Positions 24,185-33,982 of a stretch of 64,000 nucleotides of DNA are shown piece after piece. Within the stretch, counting starts at the first letter, position 1. The number at the start of each line of letters is the position of its first letter. A program made the translations under genes and the position numbers. Under the pieces are notes generated by a model that had not been told where the DNA came from, did not search any database, and was given only the letters and a program-made list of their open reading frames with translations. This stretch comes from Pogona vitticeps (Eukaryota > Chordata > Lepidosauria > Squamata > Agamidae): NCBI RefSeq assembly GCF_051106095.1, contig NC_135787.1, positions 174,181,001 to 174,245,000 on the forward strand. Direction: 5' to 3'.

Positions 24185-26004
24185 TATAAGACAGAATGAT
24201 GATGACAGTTATGATAATGAAGATGATGGTACAACTGACAAACTATCAAAGACATAAAAATATAGGCAACATTTCAGCTATAGTGGTTATATTTTATCCA
24301 ACAGCTATCTCCTATCTTTCTAAATCCCTCCCCATTCACATTATTACAGATTTCCCTATTCCCTTCCTGAAACCAATTTCCACACAAAAAGATATTAGAA
24401 TTTTTTTAAAAAAAAACAACAACAATTAATAGTCCTGCAAATTATTTTGCTTAGAAATTTTTTAAAAATGGAAACAGTTTCTGTTCCTGGAATTGAAATG
24501 GGAAGCTTGCCTATTCATTACTTGGACAGACGTTGCGATGATTCCAGAGGATGAGATCACATAGTTATGTTCATATCATGCAGCATCCAAAATAGGAACT
24601 TGCATGTGAGATCAGCTGCACTTATTAGGCACAAGAAACAAAACTATAGTTATGCCTCCAGATCCCTTCAAACTCAACATTTTTCAGTTAGGAATAGTTC
24701 ACATGTTGAACAGCACATCACCAAGTACCGAGTGGTGTGTGTAACCCCCATGAAATATTGGTTCAGCTCAAAGGAGTGGGACTAAGAAACAGCAGGACTG
24801 TGAGTAAGAGATTTGAATCAGAAAGAGCAGGAGAGCTTGTGAGGGTTCAGTCTGCGGGACCTCCCTTTCTCCAAATAAAGCAGGAGGCGTTTTAAAATCA
24901 AAAGTGCTGTCTTCATTTATTAACTCAGGTAACTGGATTGAAACATTATGTAAACTTGGAACAAACTTCTCCTGTGAGAGCAACGGCTCAGACAGGGGCA
25001 ACCACATGTCCATTTCAAATGGGTCTGTAGATTGGTGCTCCCAGGGACCTGCCCAAACCCTCTCATGTTCTGGGAGCATATCTTCTCCCACATCTGGTAT
25101 TAGTAAGGAGGTGGTTTCTTTGTCCCCCGACCAACCCCAAAGCGGCGATCCTTTTCCTGGGTTGGCCCCCAAAAGGTCCAGGTACCAACCCAGTCTCTTG
25201 AACTCCTCCAGATGCCATGCTCTTTGGCTTCTCTTTCCCGCTCAGCTGCCTCTTTCTCTTCCCTCAGTTTGCGTCGCTACTCTCGGGTTTCAGACTCACC
25301 CCAGTATGACGGGTGTTGGGGAAGTCCTTTTCGTCTTCGGCTCTCCGCCTCTTGCTTACGAACCCAGACTTGCTCCCATAGCCCAGTCCATGGGTCCTGC
25401 AACCAAATCATCCCCCAGCCACCCGGGATGTCATCCTGGTTCACCTTTATATCGCCCACCCCTGCCTCCACCACAGACCGCCCACTCTCTTCTTTTCCCA
25501 CATTTCAGGATAGGTCTGGATGGCCACCGTTAACCCCTTCAAGCCCCGGGTTAAATCCTGGGTATTGACTCCTCGATGCACCAACCTAGGAGGAATAGGG
25601 GGTGGAGGCGTCTGTGTTCCCTTAGATGTTCTAGGGAGAGACAGCACTCCTATCATAGCTTCCTGACCTGAGCCTCGGGTTCCACAGAGCTGAAGAGGCT
25701 AGAACTGCTGCTGTTGCTTAGGCTGCTAAAGCCTTTGCCTACTTGCCTAGGTATAATTTCTATATGTTTGTGCTGGAGGGGGTGAATTGATATTTTATAT
25801 TAGAGTTTTGAAGACTATATACATGGAGCTGATTCTTCTACCCAGCTCAGTTGAGGAAGATATTTTGGATTTTTGTCTGAATTCGAATTCAAAAGGACAC
25901 TTGAATTTGCAATTCTGCAAGGGACCTCTGTATTGTGCTGTTGCCAAAGGGCTCGGGTGCACAAATTGTAGCATTTTGTTATTGTGATAATTGCTCATCT
26001 TGTC
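24185..26004. other. Upstream region of the vWA gene; possible old LTR-element remnant at about 24830-25660
   Basis: No host exon is recognised here. Between about 24830 and 25660 the minus strand shows long charged open stretches (for example KQEAESRRRKGLPQHPSYWG) and the plus strand an LTR-like AATAAA segment. This could be a gag-region fossil of an LTR element, broken, family not recognised. The rest is AT-rich intergenic or 5'-intron sequence with short simple runs. Confidence 0.25.
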
Positions 26005-26012
26005 TGTTATAT

Positions 26013-26384
26013 TATGGGTCCCCAACCTTTTTCACCCTGCGGACCGGCTGGGGAAGGCGGAGCACCCCCAAGCTCATGGGCATGTGCGAACGAGTGAGTG
26101 TGAATGAGCATGTGTGCGTGAACAAACGGTGGCCTGACCCTTATGCAAGCTCGCTCACTTGTATGCATGCACAAACGGCAGCACAGGGCTCACACGGGGT
26201 GTGTGCGTACTTGTGTGCATACGCAAATGGCAGCGCAGCGCTCACACGGGCATGCTCAGCATGCACAAATCAGCTGTGTGTATGGGAATACATGCGCAGG
26301 GGGCGGGAAGTCTGTCTCTGCGGCCCAGTTCGGCTCAGGCCATGGACCAGCACCAGGCCACAGACCAGGGGCTGGGGACCTCTG
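26013..26384. mobile_element. hAT-type MITE, left boundary of the composite
   Basis: Termini TATGGGTCCCCAACC and GCTGGGGACCTCTG, degenerate forms of CAGTGGTCCCCAACC, with GCGGACCGGCTGGGGAAGG inside. The same subfamily and orientation as 33624-33974, and related to 40539-40852. The interior is rich in GTGTGCATGCACAA-like repeats. Confidence 0.75.
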
Positions 26385-27850
26385 CCCTATGGACAGAGGG
26401 TCCTACTGTATAGTGACAAAGATGTAAGCCTTGGAGGCATCCAGTTTTCCAAATGTTCATAGCAAATGTAACGTACCTATCATTGTGGCATAGTGAATTC
26501 AGCTGGTAAAGAATCTGCAAAGCAGGAGTGCTGACTGCATTGTCATAGTTTCTAGAACCAGACAGGGTTTTTTTAAAAAAAGGAATGGCACCATTGTGTA
26601 TCTGCAATTTCTATTGATTTTATTCTGTAGATTAGCCATCGCTTCCAGATGCACTCCTTGGCTGATTCCCTTCAACACTCACAGCCTGGTCTCAGTTAAG
26701 CCCTCAACTGAACCACCACAACAATACATAGCATGGTCTCTGGCTGCCTGGAGTGGCCAGTTCAGGTAAATACATTGTGAAAATACTTATTTCTTGATTT
26801 TTCCCCCCTTTCAATCATTTTCAAAAATTTCAGACCACAGATAAGTGAAAACATGGATACTCATCCAGCAGATACCGGGATCCTACTGTATGCCCAGCCT
26901 GAGAGAAACAGATGTCTACCCAACTGTCTGCAGCACTTCTGCAGTAATGTGTTCAATGCTGAAAGGGAGACAGAAAGGAAGTACTTTCTATTTAAAGACA
27001 TTTTAATTGAAATCCCATTGGCACTTGCATAAGATTTGAGTAAGTTGCCATGGCTACCTGCAGCTGATTGATGAAGTGCTGGAGTACATCTGGTTGAACA
27101 AATCAGGCACATGACCAGGCATGTGACCCAGACATTCCTTGAGACCTTTCAATTAGCCAGAGCAAGTTACTCAAACCTTATGCAAACACAAATATGCAAG
27201 CACCGATAATAGTTAAATTTATTGCCTGGAATCCATAACCGAATGCCACCTAAGGCAATGATGGCATCAGCAATGGAGAATGTGACAGGAGCAACTCAGT
27301 TCAGAGGCTGGCAGCAAATCCGGCGTACAGGAAGCTTCAGATTCAGTCCCTGACAGCCACACTTAAAAAGCTGCTGGAAAAAGGAGTTTGCAGGAACAAA
27401 TACCCCACTAAAAACAGCAAACAAAATCAACAGCAAAAACATATTCAAAGCAATAAGTCACAACAGTCCATTCAAAATCCCAATCCAGGCAGCCAGTCAA
27501 TAAGTGATAGCTTGGCTGAAGACGAAGGTCTTTGCCTGCTTATGAAAGGACAGCAAAGATGGGGCAAGTCTGGCTTCAACTGGGAGGGAGTTCCAAAGGC
27601 TGGGGGCATCTTTGAAACACAGCTGCATGAAAATGTACAAAAAGAGGCAAATAGAGAGAGCGAGAGAGACCCCCAAAGGGTCAAAGACTGAACTGTGTTA
27701 CTGTACCCATCCTTATTCAATTATTACTTTCATTTTTTCCCCTAGCTCAGAAAAAAAAGTTCCTTTTTGTGCAGATGCTGGAAGATGACTTTTTGGAGTG
27801 CCAGCCTAGAATCCTATCAGAAGATCAACATGGGGAGAGTTAACAATCAG
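26385..27850. other. Composite interior, left part: repeat fragments
   Basis: A repeat of about 66 bp at 26463-26528 recurs at about 31999-32066. At about 27420-27720 the minus strand resembles the 3' part of an L2/CR1-like LINE (TGGGAGGGAGTTCCAAAGGC, AAGACGAAGGTCTTTGCCTG). No host coding exon is seen. 26780-26900 has a weak Tigger-like flavour (GATACCGGGATCCTACTGTA). Confidence 0.4.
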
Positions 27851-27959
27851 AGAGATTTATAGGCCACAAATGAAAATACATATATAAAAATCATATAAAA
27901 TGCCAAGCTTCTGTGGGTAAATCACATGATCAGAGGGGCTGTTGACATCATCTTCAGGA

Positions 27960-28080
27960 CAGCCAATCCCGAGGGTGCTGCTCCCTTGGGAACCGAACCC
28001 CATCCTCCTGGGTCTTTGTGACCTCACAGGAGCCACACCTCTCTGCTGGCAGATAAAAGGGGCTTGCTGGGCAGGGCAGG
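27960..28080 (+). promoter_or_regulatory. Candidate Pol II promoter: CCAAT, CRE-like and TATA-like boxes
   Basis: CCAAT at 27963-27967, a CRE-like TGACCTCA at about 28018-28025, and a TATA-like GATAAAAG at 28052-28059. They are spaced as in a classic vertebrate promoter, predicting transcription from about 28080. The local GC rise is consistent. Promoter activity is inferred from motifs only. Confidence 0.45.
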
Positions 28081-28529
28081 AGACCAGAGGGGAGACCAGT
28101 GGCCATAGGGAGCCCAGCAGAGAGAGTGTCAGTGGTGGCTGCAGGGGACCCAGCCCTTCTGCCCAAGGCAAGTTTTGAACTTGCTAAGTGGGCTTGCGAG
28201 TTAACAGCTCGAGGCTGGCGGAGATCCGTGGCTTGAAGCCGGCTGATGTCGGCAATGGACCGGGGGGAAGTCGGTGGACGTTGGCAGACAGAAGCTGGTG
28301 GAATCTGCCTGAGGAAGCTGGCTGATGCCGCAAGGCGGAGGCTGGCAGAGGTTGGCGGATGAAGCCGGTGGATGTTTGCCTCCTGAAACCAGCTGGCGGA
28401 AGCTTGGTGGATATTGGTGGATGGAAGCCCGGGCGTGTGTTCTGTTCTGAAAACTTTAATGGCATTTACAAACTGCAACAACACAAGCAAAATAGCAGAA
28501 GAAAATTTCACAAATTAGGAGCGATAAGC

Positions 28530-31010
28530 AGGGGACTGTGTGTGTGTCTGTGTGTGCATGTGTGCGTGTGTGTGTGTGTGTGTGAATGGCTGGTAGAGTG
28601 AATGTGTGTGTGTGTGTTGGGGGGCTGGCTGGTATGCATGTGTGTGTGAATGTGTGTGTGAATGGGCTGGCTGGTGTTCCATGGGGATACTGCCAGAGTG
28701 TGTGTGTGACTCAAGCATTCGGGAGCTGGCGGAGGCTGGCTTCAGAAGCAGAGTGGAAGAGATGAACAGGTGGATATTCCTGGTGGAAGCCAGTGGATGT
28801 TTTTTCTGTGTGTGTGAATGTGTGTGTGAATGGGCTGGCTGGTGTTCCATGGGGATGCTGCCGGTGTGTGTGTGTGACCCAAGCATTCGGGAGCTGGCGG
28901 AGGCTGGCTCCAGAAGCAAAATGGAAGAGATGAATGGGTGGATATTCCTGGTGGAAGCCAGTGGATGTTGCCGGAGTGTGTGTGTGACCCAAGCATTCGG
29001 GAGCTGGCAGAGGCTGGCTTCAGAAGCAGATTGGAAGAGATGAATGGGTGGATATTCCTGGTGGAAGCCAGTGGATTTTGTGTGTGTGTGTGAATGTGTG
29101 TGTGAATGGTCTGGCTGGTGTTCCATGGGGATGCTGCCGGTGTGTGTGTGTGACCCAAGCATTCGGGAGCTGGTGGAGGCCGGCTTCAGAAGCAGAGTGG
29201 AAGAGATGAACGGGTGGATATTCCTGGTGGAAGCCAGTAGATGTTGTGTGTGTGTGTGAATGTGTGTGTGAATGGTCTGGCTGGTGTTCCATGGGGATGC
29301 TGCCGGTGTGTGTGTGTGACCCAAGCATTCGGGAGCTGGTGGAGGCCGGCTTCAGAAGCAGAGTGGAAGAGATGAATGGGTGGATATTCCTGGTGGAAGC
29401 CAGTGGATGTTGCCGGAGTGTGTGTGTGGCCCAAGCATTCAGGAGCTGGTGGAGGCTGGCTTCAGAAGCAGAGTGGAAGAGATGAATGGGTGGATATTCC
29501 TGGTGGAAGCCAGTGGATGTTGCCGGAGTGTGTGTGTGGCCCAAGCATTCAGGAGCTGGTGGAGGCTGGCTTCAGAAGCGGAGTGGAAGAGATAAACGGG
29601 TGGATATTCCTGGTGGAAGCCAGTGGATGTTGTGTGTGTGTGTGAATGTGTGTGTGAATGGGCTGGCTGGTGTTGCATGGAGATGTTGCCGGGGTGTGTG
29701 TGTGACCCAAGCATTCGGGAGCTGGCGAAGGCTGGCTTCAGAAGCAGATTGGAAGAGATGAATGGGTGGATATTCCTGGTGGAAGCCAGTGGATGTTGCC
29801 GGAGTGTGTGTGTGACCCAAGCATTCGGGAGCTGGCGGAGGCTGGCTTCAGAAGCAGATTGGAAGAGATGAATGGGTGGATATTCCTGGTGGAAGCCAGT
29901 GGATTTTGTGTGTGTGTGTGAATGTGTGTGTGAATGGGCTGGCTGGTGTTCCATGGGGATGCTGCCGGTGTGTGTGTGTGACCCAAGCATTCGGGAGCTG
30001 GTGGAGGCCGGCTTCAGAAGCAGAGTGGAAGAGATGAACGGGTGGATATTCCTGGTGGAAGCCAGTGGATGTTGTGTGTGTGTGTGAATGTGTGTGTGAA
30101 TGGTCTGGCTGGTGTTCCATGGGGATGCTGCCGGTGTGTGTGTGTGACCCAAGCATTCGGGAGCTGGTGGAGGCCGGCTTCAGAAGCAGAGTGGAAGAGA
30201 TGAATGGGTGGATATTCCTGGTGGAAGCCAGTGGATGTTGCCGGAGTGTGTGTGTGGCCCAAGCATTCAGGAGCTGGTGGAGGCTGGCTTCAGAAGCAGA
30301 GTGGAAGAGATGAATGGGTGGATATTCCTGGTGGAAGCCAGTGGATGTTGCCGGAGTGTGTGTGTGGCCCAAGCATTCAGGAGCTGGTGGAGGCTGGCTT
30401 CAGAAGCGGAGTGGAAGAGATAAACGGGTGGATATTCCTGGTGGAAGCCAGTGGATGTTGTGTGTGTGTGTGAATGTGTGTGTGAATGGGCTGGCTGGTG
30501 TTGCATGGAGATGTTGCCGGGGTGTGTGTGTGACCCAAGCATTCAGGAGCTGGCGAAGGCTGGCTTCAGAAGCAGATTGGAAGAGATGAATGGGTGGATA
30601 TTCCTGGTGGAAGCCAGTGGATGTTGCCGGAGTGTGTGTGTGACCCAAGCATTCGGGAGCTGGCGAAGGCTGGCTTCGGAAGCGGAGTGGAAGAGATGAA
30701 TGGGTGGATATTCCTGGCGGAAGCCAGTGGATGTTGCCAGAGTGTGTGTGTGACCCAAGCATTCAGGAGCTGGCGGAGGCTGGCTTCAGAAGCGGAGTGG
30801 AAGAGATGAATGGGTGGATATTCCTGGTGGAAGCCAGTGGATTTTATATGTGTGTGAATTTGTGTGTGAATGGGCTGGCTGGTGTTCCATGGGGATGTTG
30901 CCGGAGTGTGTATGTAACCCAAGCATTCGGGAGCTGGCGGAGGCTGGCTTCAGAAGCGGAGTGGAAGAGATGAACGGGTGGATATTCCTGGTAGAAGCCG
31001 GTGGATGTTG
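28530..31010 (+). repeat. Higher-order minisatellite (110/166-bp units, 828-bp period)
   Basis: Two unit types alternate. The short unit (about 110 bp) contains GACCCAAGCATTCGGGAGCT, TGGAAGAGATGAATGGGTGG and ATATTCCTGGTGGAAGCCAG. The long unit (about 166 bp) adds a (GT)n stretch and GGCTGGCTGGTGTTCCATGG. The spacing of long-unit markers gives the order L-L-S-S-L-S, exactly 828 bp (3x166+3x110), repeated nearly identically at about 29097-29924 and 29925-30752. Neither 110 nor 166 is a multiple of three, so the many open frames shift between units and are not evidence of coding. Confidence 0.9.
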
Positions 31011-31253
31011 GCAGGCGGAACTTTGGGATGAAGTTGCCAGAACATTGGTCGGTGGATATGCCTGTGTTGAAGCCGGTTGACAGCAGTTGACGAGCTCGTC
31101 CCTTAGTTGTTGTTTTTCTCTCTCTTGCAGGGCCCGAGGCTTCCTCTTCCCCAGGGTGATGCGAGGGACCAGAAGGCAGGCGTCCTGCTGGAGCTGAACC
31201 AGGCTGTTGTCTCCCCTGAAGACTGGTATACCCATTTAGCCTCTTCAAAAATC

Positions 31254-31259
31254 AATAAA
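31254..31259 (+). terminator. Poly(A) signal of the putative minisatellite transcript
   Basis: AATAAA followed within 20-50 bases by GT-rich GAAGTGTTGTCTTGTTTGTC, the normal layout of a vertebrate cleavage site. Confidence 0.5.
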
Positions 31260-31275
31260 AGTATTTTTGTGGAAT

Positions 31276-32380
31276 GGTTTTGAAGTGTTGTCTTGTTTGT
31301 CACGGGGTTTCATTGGAGCATCTTCCCCATCCCCTCATTATATCTGGGTCCCAATGCCATGGGATGGGTCTCTGTGAGGTCATGGTGTGGGGCCTTGTGA
31401 TGTCACAAGAGGCAAGACCCTCTTCAACAGTGGGAACGTAATGTGTCTGCAGGCGTGAAGGAGTGGGAGAGGCACCGTTGGTCCCCTATACGACTTCCTA
31501 AATATGTGTCCAAGACATGGAGGAAGCCAGTGAGCCCTTGTGCCATTCAGAGAGGGTTGGAGTTGTGTACCCAAACACTATGACCACCCCTAAACAGTAA
31601 ACAAGACTCATTCCTTCCCTTCCACCTCTGCTCCTGACATTTGTCTGCCTGGCCTGGAGATTCAGGGAAGCACAGCCACTTCCTGGCACTGCAGCTCATT
31701 CTCTGAGACCTGCCAAGCCTCATTTTCATCAACACCATGAGCACTCCATGGACAGCTCCCTGCAGAGTACAAGTGGGGAGAAAATATGCCACTTCAAAGA
31801 AGTTTACAGCCCAAACTCTCATGCCAGTGCCACAACTGAGGAAATGGAGATGGGCAGTAATTTGGAGATGGCTGTACATTAAAACTGATGTGGAGCCATG
31901 CTTTGGATAGACTGCAAAAATACACTGGTACTGCAAAATCTACTGCCTGAGGGAAGCGGCTGCCTCTGATCACCTAGTGGTTCACATGTCCATGTAGAAA
32001 ATGTAATGTAACTATCATTGTGTCATAGTGAATTCTGCTGGTAAAGAATCTGCAAAGCAGGAGGGTTAAACACTGGAGGTCCACCCATGGACCCACCCAG
32101 TGACCCAGTCTTCCTCTCAGCTGTCATGAGTCTTCCCCCCCTCCCTTCTAGAATGCCCAGCAATTCCCCTTTCTCTTCTATTTCTTTTCTCTCCCACCCC
32201 GGTTTTTTTCCCCTTGCAGGTCTATTCTGGGGCTAATTCTGACTTTCACTCTGCTCCCTCTTCTCCCACACGTAAGGTGTTTTCTCTCTTTCTGGTTTCT
32301 GCTCCTCTGAGGATGATCAGGGGAATGGAAACGAAGCCCTATGAGGAAATACACGAACATGTTTAGCCTTGAGAAAAGGG
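31276..32380. other. Composite interior, right part: no gene recognised
   Basis: GC-moderate sequence with CRE-like TGATGTCAC near 31398, short open frames without recognisable domains, and the second copy of the 66-bp repeat at about 31999-32066. Nothing else assignable. Confidence 0.4.
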
Positions 32381-32382
32381 GA

Positions 32383-32740
32383 TAGAAGGGAGATGTGATC
32401 AAACTTTTCAAATACTTGAAAAACAGTCATGTAGAGGAGAGGCATCATCTGTTCTTGATCATCCCAGAGTGCAGGACACGTAATCATAGGCTCGAACTAC
32501 AGGAAGATGGATTGAGGCTGAATATAAAGAAAAACCTCTTAACTGTTAGAGCAGTACAACAATGGAACCAATTACCTTGATAGGGGGTGAGTGCTCCCAT
32601 ATTGGAGGCATTCAAGAGAAAACCAAACAACTGGGTGTCAGATCTGCTTTGATATGGATTACATCCTTGAGCAGGGGGTTGGACCCCATGGCCTTATATA
32701 CTCTTTCCAATTCAATTATTTTATGATTCTATGAATTCCA
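32383..32740 (+). mobile_element. CR1 LINE 3' end, truncated
   Basis: A short frame reads LFKYLKNSHVEERHHLFLI and RLNIKKNLLTVRAVQQWNQL, the C-terminus of CR1 ORF2. It is followed by GGGGGTTGGACCCCATGGCC and a TTATGATTCTATGA terminus, the typical CR1 3' end. Strongly 5'-truncated. Confidence 0.85.
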
Positions 32741-33004
32741 CAATCACATGCATCTTTTGAGGTGACAGGGAGTACAACATCATTAATGTTTTACTTCAGA
32801 GGTGTTAACTCTGAATGTGCCTATATTATTATTATATTGGGAGGATTTGGTTATTTCAGCTCCTTATAGTGTATTCTCCTACTTGTGTGAGTAGATGTGT
32901 GAGTTCAGCTGGCTGTGACTTGATATCAGCATTTTGGTAAGGAAGCAATTTGTATGGGTATGCATAACACACTATAGAAGTAAAGTTTCTGATTCAGAAA
33001 GCAC

Positions 33005-33100
33005 AGTAAGACCCCCATATCTGCAGGAGAATGGTTACAAGCCCCCCTCACAGATGCTGAAAAATCTGGATAATTGTGAACACTATACCTAGCATGGTCA
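33005..33100. repeat. Tigger-like terminal fragment
   Basis: CAGTAAGACCCCCATATCTG followed by GGAGAATGGTTACAAGCCCC and GATGCTGAAAAATCTGGATA resembles the left end of Tigger/pogo elements. Only one terminus is seen. Confidence 0.45.
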
Positions 33101-33175
33101 AAATATAAAATAAAATCCAAGAATATGTATTTTTACCTGCATCACCAGAGCTGGTCAACTGAGGGACCCAGAGAC

Positions 33176-33435
33176 CATATTTATTTATTTATATTTATTT
33201 ATTTATTGGACTTATATACCGCCCCATAGCGCTACAAGCACTCTCCGGGCGGTTTACAATTTTAATTATAAGGCTACACATTGCCCCCCCAGCAAGCTGG
33301 GTACTCATTTTACCGACCTCGGAAGGATGGAAGGCTGAGTCAACCTTGAGCCGGCTACCTGGGATTTGAACCCCAGGTCGTGAGCACAGTTTTAGCTCCA
33401 GTACAGCGTTTTAACCACTGCGCCACGAGGCTCAT
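33176..33435 (-). repeat. tRNA-derived SINE with L2-like tail, near full length
   Basis: On the minus strand: GAGCCTCGTGGCGCAGTGGT (head), GGGGTTCAAATCCCAGGTAG (B-box region), GGTTGACTCAGCCTTCCATC, then GAGAGTGCTTGTAGCGCTAT and GGGCGGTATATAAG, ending in an AATAAATA-type repeat. It is the best preserved copy of this family in the window. Confidence 0.8.
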
Positions 33436-33623
33436 GCTATGTACTCTTCAACAACAATGGTCATGAATGACTTCCATCAAGGTCCAGTTGGATGGTCAAA
33501 AGACCTCCAAAAAGTTTCACGAAGCAGTCTCCAAACAATAGTATCCGAAAACAACAGTTGCTTCCTGCACTGATTGCGCACAGGAGCCAAACTTATTTGA
33601 ATCATAAAACCAATCTCCTATGG

Positions 33624-33974
33624 TAGGGGTCCCCAACTGTTTTCACCCCGCGGACCGGCTGGGGAAGGCAGGGCACCCCCCAAGCTCATGGAAATATGCG
33701 AATGAGTGAGTGTGAATGAGCATGTGTGCACTTATGCACGCTCGCTCACTCATGCACATACACAAACGGCAGCATGGGGCTCACACGGATTGCGCATGTG
33801 CTTGTGTGCATGCACACATGGCGGAGCGACGCTCACACGGGTGTGCGCAGCACGTGCAAATCAGCTGTGCAGGGGTGAATGTGTGCGCAGGGGGCAGGAA
33901 GTCTGTCTCCGCGGCCCGGTTCAGCTCAGGCCACGGACCAGCACTGGCCACAGACCGGGGGTTGGGGACCTCTG
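33624..33974. mobile_element. hAT-type MITE, right boundary of the composite
   Basis: Termini TAGGGGTCCCCAACT and GTTGGGGACCTCTG. The body is closely similar to 26013-26384 (CGCGGACCGGCTGGGGAAGG, GAGTGAGTGTGAATGAGCAT), in the same orientation. Right flank TGTTATAT, left flank TCCTATGG. Confidence 0.75.
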
Positions 33975-33982
33975 TGTTATAT

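Larger units (their letters stand above)
28080..31275 (+). ncRNA. Putative two-exon transcript with minisatellite-filled GC-AG intron
   Basis: Predicted exon 1 is about 28080-28166 and ends in CCCAAG, followed by GCAAGT, the consensus of GC-type donors. Exon 2 starts at 31131 after a strong tract TTTTTCTCTCTCTTGCAG. AATAAA is at 31254-31259, with a GU-rich stretch TGTTGTCTTGTTTGTC just after. The intron (28167-31130) is mostly the minisatellite. The spliced exons hold no ORF longer than about a dozen codons, so a non-coding RNA is the better guess. I do not recognise it in any gene family. The alternative is chance co-occurrence of motifs in mobile DNA. Confidence 0.4.
26005..33982. mobile_element. 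Putative composite block bounded by two hAT MITEs and an 8-bp direct repeat
   Basis: The octamer TGTTATAT lies at 26005-26012 immediately left of the left MITE and again at 33975-33982 immediately right of the right MITE. The inner flanks are CCCTATGG (26385-26392) and TCCTATGG (33616-33623), matching at 7 of 8 bases. Neither MITE has matching flanks of its own. The pattern is what one expects if the whole 8-kb block entered as one unit: either mobilised by hAT transposase acting on the outermost ends, or integrated as a circle by recombination inside a resident MITE. Cargo: decayed LINE/SINE pieces and the minisatellite transcription unit at 28.0-31.3 kb. The structural facts are seen; the mechanism is inferred. 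Confidence 0.55.

Noticed and set aside
24768-25656. Charged open frames on the minus strand as further exons of the vWA gene
   Set aside because: They do not resemble vWA or DUF4537 sequence, have no consistent splice sites toward 24165, and fit better as an old LTR-element remnant of uncertain family.
26143-26427. Cys/His-rich ORFs in the hAT MITEs (also 33706-33994 and 40541-40858)
   Set aside because: Produced by GTGTGC/GCACAC repeats within the MITE body; three decayed copies with different frames.
28508-31235. Dozens of overlapping open frames with His/Thr- or Cys/Val-rich repeats on both strands of the array
   Set aside because: They arise from (GT)n runs and from 110/166-bp units that shift frame. 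Recurrence at 828 bp reflects repeat structure, not selection for a protein.
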